This document shows, piece by piece, positions 1-5,246 of a stretch of 5,246 bases of DNA. The position numbers were made by a program, and so were the translations under genes. This DNA is from Chlorobiota bacterium (GTDB lineage: Bacteria > Bacteroidota > Ignavibacteria > Kapaibacteriales > NICIL-2): contig RFIK01000064.1 of NCBI GenBank assembly GCA_003695605.1, positions 1 to 5,246 on the forward strand, given 5' to 3'. The notes beneath the pieces were generated by a model, which saw only the letters and a list, made by a program, of their open reading frames with translations, made no database searches and was not told the DNA's origin. Numbering within the stretch: position 1 is the stretch's first letter; each line of letters begins with the position of its first letter.

Positions 1-1042
1 AGAGTTTGAAGGGGCGATTACCCTTCCCAACGCGATACTGTGTAAAGAGCACCGGGCCTGGAGAATCAAGCTTGATCGCCAGCGCAATCAGGAGCCACAC
101 GGGCATCCCAACGACCAGCACTGTCGCGCTGACGGCGATATCCACTGCACGTTTGACCAACGCTTGCCAGGGTGCAAACAAATGCGGTGAAATCTCGATG
201 AGCGGTACCCCGTAGAGCGAGAGCGTCCGTACAGAACCCATCACCACGTGGTAGAGATCAGGCACAATCATCGTTTGCAGTCCGTGCTCCGATGCAGTGC
301 TGACAAGCTCGAGCACGCAGTCCGCGTCGGCGGAATTGAACGCCAGGATGCATGCATCGAACTGTCCTTCCGCAAAAAGCTGTGATGCATCCGAAAGACT
401 GCCAACAATCCGAACGTTCGCAATTTCCTCCATTGCACCCCAATCGTTCGCAAGCGCCCCAACGATAGCGTAGCCATAGCTCGAGGTGCGGTCATAGCCG
501 GCAAGGAAGCTCGTAATCCCTTCACGATCGCCGACAATGAGCGTCGGGAAGACAATCCTTCCTTGCGAGCGGAGTCGCCACTGCACATGACGTCCCCACA
601 ATCGAAGCGCGATGACGACAACAGCCAGAAGCAGCGCGTAGAGAATCAGCTTGTAGCTAAACCACCCGCTATCGAGCAGAATTGCCAGCACAGGGATTGC
701 AACGCCGACCGCGATCGCTTTGAGCACGGTGTACGCTTCATCGAACGGTGAACGGACAAGCCAGTTACGGTAGAGTCCTGCCAGCCAGAAGACAAAGACC
801 CAATAGACGACGCTTGCCACGAGCACGCTGGCGAAAAACTCTGGCGACCGCACAGCAGGATGGAAGCTACTTTCGCGCAAGCGGAGGACGTAGAAGACTC
901 CCATCGTCACGACGATGGCAACGACATCAGCTGCCAACTGCCAGAGAATCGCATTCGCAACGATCGCCTGCACACCGCGACGCCGAGGTAGTGCGCGGCG
1001 TGGTGTCTGCTCGGTGCGAGCGATGCGTTCCAGCGTCGGCAT
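1..1042 (-). CDS. Polyprenyl glycosylphosphotransferase (WbaP/WcaJ-like priming sugar transferase), 3' end cut by window edge
   Basis: I translated this frame directly: 347 codons without a stop, running off the left edge. The family transfers a sugar-1-phosphate from a nucleotide sugar to undecaprenyl phosphate at the inner membrane, the first step of exopolysaccharide or capsule repeat-unit assembly. Visible layout: a basic N-terminus (residues 1-23), four hydrophobic helices near 33-53, 69-90, 106-123 and 130-147, then a Rossmann-like cytoplasmic domain (about 163-280) with an LIVGD turn at 168-172. The catalytic bacterial sugar transferase domain begins with KRAVDIAVS at 297-305, followed by a hydrophobic segment to about 323 and the signature DSPGPVLFTQYRVGKG at 326-341. 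The catalytic residues lie beyond the window. The ATG at 1042-1040 shares one base with the stop of the upstream export gene (TGATG), which supports this start and coupled translation. The family call is firm; the sugar specificity cannot be read. Confidence 0.95.
   Translation of the reverse strand, partial: MPTLERIARTEQTPRRALPRRRGVQAIVANAILWQLAADVVAIVVTMGVFYVLRLRESSFHPAVRSPEFFASVLVASVVYWVFVFWLAGLYRNWLVRSPFDEAYTVLKAIAVGVAIPVLAILLDSGWFSYKLILYALLLAVVVIALRLWGRHVQWRLRSQGRIVFPTLIVGDREGITSFLAGYDRTSSYGYAIVGALANDWGAMEEIANVRIVGSLSDASQLFAEGQFDACILAFNSADADCVLELVSTASEHGLQTMIVPDLYHVVMGSVRTLSLYGVPLIEISPHLFAPWQALVKRAVDIAVSATVLVVGMPVWLLIALAIKLDSPGPVLFTQYRVGKGNRPFKL
901..918. repeat. 8-bp perfect inverted repeat in the sugar transferase gene
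   Basis: CCATCGTC (901-908) and GACGATGG (911-918) are reverse complements separated by two bases. The site lies in codons of the first membrane helix (AIVVTMG). It has the shape of a dyad protein-binding site, but its position deep inside a gene makes chance or codon use more likely. Confidence 0.3.
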
Positions 1043-2850
1043 CAACGAGTCCGCAAGAAGTTGATGAGCGACAGTATCGAGAACACCAATCCCGATAGCC
1101 CGCCTGCGATGCCAATGTACGCACTCAACCGCTGAAGCTTTGTTCCAAGTGGTTCGTCGGGTGGATGGGGGACGTAGATTCGGTCGCCAGGTTCGACCGT
1201 CGTTTCTTGAAGCGGTACCCAAAGTCCATTCCGACCCTTGATGATGCGCTCCCGACCGTGATCAGCAAGCTCGGTACGCCCACCCGCACGCGCGATGTAG
1301 TACTCTGCATCCTTCCCTGGGGCATATTCGACGAAGCCTGCTTTTGCCACCTGACCATAGACGAAGACTGTCTGCGGCGAGGGCGGCACGACAATGACAT
1401 CCCCATCGGCAAGGGCAACGTTATCGTCCTCGCTTCCACGCTCAAAGCAGGCGCGAAAGTCACAAGCCACAAGTGGCCGACGCGCCAGCTCGTCAATGAA
1501 GAAGCGGAGCGTGTCCTCAGGGAGAAGATTGGTGTACTGCAATCGGCGGAGCCGCTCCAGATATGGATTGGGGGAAACGAGTGTACTGCTCCCGTCCTGC
1601 TCTCGCCGTAGGATGTACGCCAGCCCAAGAGCTGCACGATCGGTGAAGCCACCTGCTTCTTCGATGACTTCGCGTATGCGTGTTTTCCACTGCACGATCG
1701 GATATGCACCTGGGCGCTGCACCTCTCCGATGATCCGAACGCTCCCGGTGTTCGATACCGACGGACGCACCCGCTCGACAAGGACCACAGCCCCTGGCAG
1801 CAGTTCCCTATCCTCAGAAAGCAGGTTCATCTGCGCATCAGCACGGACTGGGATTCGCTCGCCACCCTGCACGAGCCAGATCGCCCCACTCTCTGGAAGC
1901 AGCCCTACACCCAGCTTCAGCAAAAATGAAAGGCGATCACCGGCACGGTAGACTGTCGTCCGTGGGCGCGCGACAGCACCTTGAATCGTAATCCGCGGTT
2001 GATCGAGCACCTGCTCACGGGGAACGATGACGACATCTCCCTCACGTACGTAGGGATTCGCTGGGCTATCGGGCTGCAACAATGCCAACTCGCCATCAAC
2101 GACCTCAGAGCTGCCATCGCTATGCCGCACAACAATCGAGCGGAGTGATGCCGGCGGGAGAAACTCGTAATCCCGCCAGAGGAGCTGTTCATCGCGCGTC
2201 AGATCAGCAATCTGACCGAATGCCCGCTGCACTGTACGCTGCATCTCCGGTTCGGTCCGTTGCTGTGGTGTATTGCCTTGCATCGCAAGCCGAAGGAGCG
2301 TCATCAGGCGCATGGAAGCCGGCACTGTGTACACTCCAGGAAAGAGTACATTCCCTTGCACCGTCACATACACAGAACGTACGCGGCGAAGCCCGATATA
2401 GACCGCGATGTTCGGTGTTCGCTGCCGGTAGAGCCGAGCGATCGTATCCCGCACTGCATCGAGCGTCATCCCTGCAACGGGGATCATCCCAATGCGCGGT
2501 ATAAGGACCAAGTTTTCAGGTGTTACCGTCGCATACTCCTCCTGTGCAAGCGCGTCGAGTCGTTGGATGACAAGCACATCCCCCGGTCCAACGTGGTACT
2601 GCGAAGCTCGCACGACGTTGTCGCTCGGCATTTGCTCGCCGCGGAGTTGAGATTCAGTTTGCTGGCGCTGGAGCTGTGGCGCAAGCGGGCTAAGGTCTGT
2701 GGTGGGAAATCCCGCAACCTGTGCCGATGCACATGTTACAAGGAGACTGGTGAGAAAGCCAAGAAGGCTACTGCGCACAATACACTCGCTTTGGTGGTGG
2801 ACGAAACGCACAAAAATATCCAGCAGTAGTCGGCTCAAGTCGCTACACAT
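1042..2850 (-). CDS. Wza-like polysaccharide biosynthesis/export protein with multiple SLBB domains
   Basis: Secreted protein expected to form the periplasmic and outer-membrane channel for polysaccharide export. Numbered from the ATG at 2850 (602 aa): hydrophobic signal segment 25-39 ending CASAQ, a polysaccharide-export domain about 84-152 (QYHVGPGDVLVIQ), and SLBB-type repeats opening near 160 (VTVQGNVLFPGVY), 286 (ITIQGAVARP), 371 (VRIIGEVQRPGAYP) and 494 (TVFVYGQVAKAGFVEY). GD-x-I/V-x-VP closing motifs recur at 271-277, 483-489 and 555-561. A hydrophobic helix at about 576-599 ends the protein, as expected for the terminal membrane helix of this class. It is much longer than E. coli Wza (about 380 aa). 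The start is uncertain. ATG 2850 overlaps the epimerase gene by 8 bp but is preceded by CCTCC, not a Shine-Dalgarno. GTG at 2811 (preceded by GGA at good spacing) or GTG at 2778 (19-residue signal peptide) are real alternatives. The stop overlaps the next gene by one base. Confidence 0.93.
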   Translation of the reverse strand: MCSDLSRLLLDIFVRFVHHQSECIVRSSLLGFLTSLLVTCASAQVAGFPTTDLSPLAPQLQRQQTESQLRGEQMPSDNVVRASQYHVGPGDVLVIQRLDALAQEEYATVTPENLVLIPRIGMIPVAGMTLDAVRDTIARLYRQRTPNIAVYIGLRRVRSVYVTVQGNVLFPGVYTVPASMRLMTLLRLAMQGNTPQQRTEPEMQRTVQRAFGQIADLTRDEQLLWRDYEFLPPASLRSIVVRHSDGSSEVVDGELALLQPDSPANPYVREGDVVIVPREQVLDQPRITIQGAVARPRTTVYRAGDRLSFLLKLGVGLLPESGAIWLVQGGERIPVRADAQMNLLSEDRELLPGAVVLVERVRPSVSNTGSVRIIGEVQRPGAYPIVQWKTRIREVIEEAGGFTDRAALGLAYILRREQDGSSTLVSPNPYLERLRRLQYTNLLPEDTLRFFIDELARRPLVACDFRACFERGSEDDNVALADGDVIVVPPSPQTVFVYGQVAKAGFVEYAPGKDAEYYIARAGGRTELADHGRERIIKGRNGLWVPLQETTVEPGDRIYVPHPPDEPLGTKLQRLSAYIGIAGGLSGLVFSILSLINFLRTR

Positions 2851-3952
2851 GGAGGATTTGCTCAGCGATGATGCCTGCGATGCGTTCAGCAGCATGTCCG
2901 TCCCAGAGCGGAGGTACACTATGCTTTGCTGGCGGGGCAGCGAGAGTTTGTTCGATCGCCGACCAAATCCGCTCACGCTCAGGTGGCACCAAGATGTTGG
3001 TACCGTATTCGATCGTGCTCGGACGCTCCGTGGTTGTTCGCAGTGTTAGGCACGGCACACCGAGCACAGTGGTTTCCTCTTGAATTCCACCGGAATCGGT
3101 CAGCACGAGCGCAGCACTGCGCACAAGCGCAATGAAGCGGATGTACCGCTCTGGCTCGATGAGCCGTAGCGCTGGTGCACTGCGGACGATTCGTTCAAGC
3201 CCGAAACGAAGGATATTCTGCCTCGTCCGCGGATGGATCGGAAATACAACGGGCATCGTCGAGGAAAGCTCAGCAAGAACTTCAAGCAACATTCCAAGCT
3301 GTCCAGCATCATCTACGTTACTCGGACGGTGGAGCGTGACCACTGCATACCGTCTCGGCTCTACGCCATGCTCTTCGACGACCTGGCAGCGCTCAATGGC
3401 TGGTAGGGCAGCAAGCAGGGAATCAATCATCGTATTGCCAACCAGGAAGATGCGCTCCGGCCGAGCACCTTCGCGATGGAGATTGTCCACACCACTCTGT
3501 TCTGTGCAGAAGAGCCAATCGCAGATTGCATCGGTTGCGATACGGTTGATCTCCTCCGGCATTGTCCGATCGAAACTGCGAAGACCAGCTTCGACGTGAG
3601 CTGTTTCGATACCGAGCTTGACGGCTGTCAGAGTACACGCGATCGTCGAGTTCACATCGCCGACGACAATGACCAGATCCGGACGCCACTGGAGGCATAC
3701 CGGCTCGAAGGCAAGCATAATCCGGGCGGTCTGTTCCGCGTGGCTGCCGCTGCCGACGCCTAAGTAAAACCGTGGCTCACAGAGCTGAAGGTCTTCGAAA
3801 AAAGCCTGGCTCATCGTGTAGTCGTAATGCTGGCCGGTATGGCAGATCGCGTGCTCGATGCGATCTGCATACGGCTCGATCGCTCGTGCGATTGGAGCGA
3901 CCTTCATGAAATTCGGTCGCGCCCCGACGACGGAAAGAACTCGTCGTTTCAC
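2843..3952 (-). CDS. wecB: UDP-N-acetylglucosamine 2-epimerase (non-hydrolysing)
   Basis: Cytoplasmic enzyme interconverting UDP-GlcNAc and UDP-ManNAc, giving ManNAc or ManNAcA building blocks for surface polysaccharides. The 369 residues match the usual family length. Visible motifs: N-terminal GARPNFMKVAP (10-20), HTGQHYDYTMS (38-48), VGDVNST (97-103), HVEAGLRSFDRTMPEEINR (119-137), TLHRPSN (206-212), FPIHPRT (237-243), LTDSGGIQEE (284-293) and TTERPSTIEYGTN (307-319). By family knowledge, D99, E121, E134 and H208 correspond to catalytic or substrate-binding positions of E. coli WecB, and all are present. The start is GTG at 3952-3950, which gives the canonical N-terminus and overlaps the stop of the beta-barrel gene by 4 bp (GTGA). 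The frame stays open upstream to 4222, but that stretch does not resemble the family and is the antisense-frame reading of the neighbour. It sits directly before the export gene. No UDP-ManNAc dehydrogenase gene (wecC) lies within the window. Confidence 0.96.
   Translation of the reverse strand: MKRRVLSVVGARPNFMKVAPIARAIEPYADRIEHAICHTGQHYDYTMSQAFFEDLQLCEPRFYLGVGSGSHAEQTARIMLAFEPVCLQWRPDLVIVVGDVNSTIACTLTAVKLGIETAHVEAGLRSFDRTMPEEINRIATDAICDWLFCTEQSGVDNLHREGARPERIFLVGNTMIDSLLAALPAIERCQVVEEHGVEPRRYAVVTLHRPSNVDDAGQLGMLLEVLAELSSTMPVVFPIHPRTRQNILRFGLERIVRSAPALRLIEPERYIRFIALVRSAALVLTDSGGIQEETTVLGVPCLTLRTTTERPSTIEYGTNILVPPERERIWSAIEQTLAAPPAKHSVPPLWDGHAAERIAGIIAEQILHV
3842..3868. repeat. 9-bp perfect inverted repeat inside the 2-epimerase gene
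   Basis: Arms GCAGATCGC (3842-3850) and GCGATCTGC (3860-3868) are exact reverse complements around a 9-base spacer. In the mRNA this could fold into a hairpin about 85-110 bases after the GTG start. It codes for residues around ADRIEHAIC and has no U-tract, so it is not a terminator. It may be chance within coding sequence. Confidence 0.4.
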
Positions 3953-4506
3953 TTGGCACCCCAGCGGTAGAACAACCCCAGACGGAGCGGAAGGAGCAGC
4001 CCGACCTCGTCGCCTGTAAGACACTCTGCTTCGATAGCCCAGCCGAAGTGCGCTGCAAGTGTGCCTTGCACACCTATGCCAAAGAACACGGCGAACGAAG
4101 GGCGGCGCTGCCATTGGAGCGGCGATGCAGTATCCCACTCGACCGTCCGCGCGTAGCGCTCGCCGAGCGATGCACCACCGCCGAGTCGCAGATATGGTGC
4201 AGTCCCACTGGAGGCATACCACACGAGCGAGCCGCGCACAATCCAGCCCCGGTAGTCATCGAGCAGGTCAGTCGCTGATGCACTGGGGCGGATGTATTCT
4301 GCGCCAACGGCAATGCTGAGCGGCAGATCAAACAGCATGGATGACGTCGGAAGCTTCAGCGTTGATTCGATCGCTACGCATGCCCCACGCCAGAGTCCCT
4401 CGTTGAAGAGTCGCGGTGCTGCGGGTGCGCTCCCGCCCCAAATACCGATACTTCCCTCGGTGGCAAAGGCAGTCAGTGATGTAAGGAGCAGCAGCACAGT
4501 GCGCAC
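3949..4506 (-). CDS. Predicted small outer-membrane beta-barrel protein, function unknown
   Basis: A 185-residue protein I cannot assign to a named family. It opens with a compact signal peptide (MRTVLLLL, hydrophobic core 4-14, likely cleavage after AFA at 13-15). The rest alternates hydrophobic and polar or glycine residues in blocks that read as eight amphipathic strands, near 18-26, 38-51, 60-73, 85-98, 103-118, 135-150, 153-163 and 169-183. The Gly- and aromatic-rich end (LGLFYRWGAK) fits an outer-membrane barrel of the OmpA/OmpW-like porin-fold size class. The GTG start at 4506 lies 5 bp after the upstream stop, and the stop overlaps the epimerase start by 4 bp, so the gene is inside the operon. 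A second GTG three codons in is an alternative start. An outer-membrane role next to polysaccharide export is an inference from location and fold only; the strand count is by eye. Confidence 0.8.
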   Translation of the reverse strand: MRTVLLLLTSLTAFATEGSIGIWGGSAPAAPRLFNEGLWRGACVAIESTLKLPTSSMLFDLPLSIAVGAEYIRPSASATDLLDDYRGWIVRGSLVWYASSGTAPYLRLGGGASLGERYARTVEWDTASPLQWQRRPSFAVFFGIGVQGTLAAHFGWAIEAECLTGDEVGLLLPLRLGLFYRWGAK

Positions 4507-4511
4507 GCGGG

Positions 4512-5246
4512 CTACTGCTCGACAGTTCGACCGTTCTGGATGCGTTGGAGACGCTCCAAGTACCGTTCGATGAGCTGCTCGTAGTCCTTGGTGTATCCCA
4601 ACTGGGTAGTGCGGAGCATGTCGCGGTAGCGTTGGAGCTGTTCGAGTGCTTTCAGCCGCAGTTCCGACGGGCTTTCGCGAACGACGTCTTCGCCTGGCCG
4701 GGACTGGCGTGTTTTCTCGAAGTCGCGTTCATGCATCGAACGCGTTGCATCGAGCAACCGGGAAAGAATTCTGTCGAGTCGGCGGCGGGTTTCTGAGGTG
4801 ATGGTGCCACTGTGCATATCGGCGAGGACTTCCTTCATGTCTTGCCGAATGCGGTCGAGATCGCCGAGTGCCTTCCGCGCGCCGGATTGCTTTTCTTCGA
4901 GTTGCAGTTCTTCGAGCGACTTCATTACGCGTCCTTGTTGTGCTGCGATGCGTCCGAGCTGTTCGCGTTGTTCTTGAGAGAGCTGCCCGTGGGCGCCGAG
5001 TTGTTCCATTGCGCTGTTGATTTGCTGCTGCATTCCGGCAGCTTCCATCAGGCGCTGCATAAATCCGGCACCGGGCTGCATTCCTCCCGGGCGCATCTGG
5101 GGACTGTCGCCTTGGCCTTCCCCTTCACCGGGGTTGTTGCCATTCATCTGCTCGAGCAGCGCCTGCATTTGGTTCATGGCGCGGTTGATCGAACCCATCG
5201 CCGATTGCTGCATTTGGCATGCTCCGTAAGAATTGCGCTGTTCGAG
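4512..5246 (-). CDS. DUF4175-like protein, C-terminal part (5' end outside window)
   Basis: The frame is open to the right edge with no stop upstream of the internal ATG at 5213, so this is the last 244 residues of a longer protein, not a complete gene. Layout of the visible part: a Met/Gln/Gly-rich segment (about 11-82, eleven Met by residue 80), a GNNPGEGEGQG linker (36-46), then long charged, helix-forming stretches likely to be coiled coil (88-180 and 194-236). Features I recognise from DUF4175 C-termini are LGDLDRIRQDMKEVLADM (127-144), RILSRLLDATRSMHERDFEK (159-178) and GYTKDYEQLIERYLERLQ (217-234). Proteins of this family are usually around 1000 residues with N-terminal membrane helices; those are not visible here. 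Function is unknown. It ends in TAG 5 bp before the beta-barrel gene and is likely cotranscribed with it. Confidence 0.85.
   Translation of the reverse strand, partial: LEQRNSYGACQMQQSAMGSINRAMNQMQALLEQMNGNNPGEGEGQGDSPQMRPGGMQPGAGFMQRLMEAAGMQQQINSAMEQLGAHGQLSQEQREQLGRIAAQQGRVMKSLEELQLEEKQSGARKALGDLDRIRQDMKEVLADMHSGTITSETRRRLDRILSRLLDATRSMHERDFEKTRQSRPGEDVVRESPSELRLKALEQLQRYRDMLRTTQLGYTKDYEQLIERYLERLQRIQNGRTVEQ

Noticed and set aside
563..1098. Plus-strand open frames over the N-terminal half of the sugar transferase
   Set aside because: Arg- and Gln-rich products without motifs, antisense to a well-supported membrane enzyme.
1125..1781. A 218-codon open frame on the minus strand inside the export gene
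   Set aside because: It lies wholly within the export protein in another frame and has a low-complexity Ser/Arg-rich product with no domain. The SLBB motifs in the main frame are unmistakable.
1165..1951. Plus-strand open frames of 148 and 185 codons antisense to the export gene
   Set aside because: Their products are rich in Arg/Ser/Pro and lack any recognisable motif. They are typical shadows of a GC-rich gene on the opposite strand.
2260..2829. Plus-strand 189-codon open frame antisense to the 5' part of the export gene
   Set aside because: Composition is His/Arg/Cys-rich with no signal or domain, and it is fully explained as the complement of the export gene.
2851..2976. Upstream extension of the export frame to a GTG at 2976
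   Set aside because: It would overlap the 2-epimerase by over 130 bp and put 40 or more extra polar residues before an already long leader.
3953..4222. Upstream extension of the 2-epimerase frame giving a 459-residue protein
   Set aside because: The extra 90 residues do not resemble the family, overlap the whole second half of the barrel gene, and the GTG at 3952 gives the canonical N-terminus.
4512..5213. Treating the ATG at 5213 as the true start of a 233-residue protein
   Set aside because: The frame is open to the window edge with fitting composition, and the family is normally a C-terminal part of a much larger membrane protein.
1..5246. Promoters, terminators, tRNA/rRNA, CRISPR arrays, insertion sequences and attachment sites
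   Set aside because: I looked for spaced repeats, terminal inverted repeats, stem-loops with T-tracts and tRNA-like folds. None was convincing, and no noncoding gap exceeds 5 bp.

Overview
This window holds five genes, all on the minus strand and packed end to end with at most 5 bp between them. In transcription order (right to left) they are: the C-terminal part of a large DUF4175-like membrane protein (runs off the right edge), a small predicted outer-membrane beta-barrel, a UDP-N-acetylglucosamine 2-epimerase (wecB/mnaA type), a Wza-like polysaccharide export protein with several SLBB domains, and the N-terminal two thirds of a polyprenyl-phosphate sugar-1-phosphate transferase (WbaP/WcaJ type, runs off the left edge). 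The last three make a recognisable extracellular or capsular polysaccharide set: sugar-nucleotide supply, outer-membrane export, and the priming transferase that loads the first sugar onto the lipid carrier.

Organism: the DUF4175-like C-terminus is a family I know mainly from Bacteroidota, Chlorobi and Ignavibacteria relatives. Base composition is moderately GC-rich (roughly 57-60% by spot count). GTG starts are used for at least two genes and clear Shine-Dalgarno sites are absent. I infer a Gram-negative member of the Bacteroidota/Chlorobi supergroup, possibly Ignavibacteria or Kapabacteria. The window alone cannot settle this.

Layout: 4512-5246 DUF4175-like (5' end missing); 3949-4506 beta-barrel; 2843-3952 UDP-GlcNAc 2-epimerase; 1042-2850 polysaccharide export protein; 1-1042 sugar transferase (3' end missing). 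The junctions are a 5-bp gap, a 4-bp overlap (GTGA), an 8-bp overlap (if the ATG start is right) and a 1-bp overlap (TGATG). This looks like one translationally coupled operon. There is no intergenic stretch of any size, and I see no promoter, terminator, RNA gene, mobile element or CRISPR array.

For novelty, the points most worth a second look are the uncharacterised beta-barrel and the DUF4175-like protein joined to an export operon, the ambiguous lipobox/signal peptide and long multi-SLBB build of the export protein, and a strong excess of the palindrome CGATCG across four of the five genes. I do not see proof of a wholly new system.
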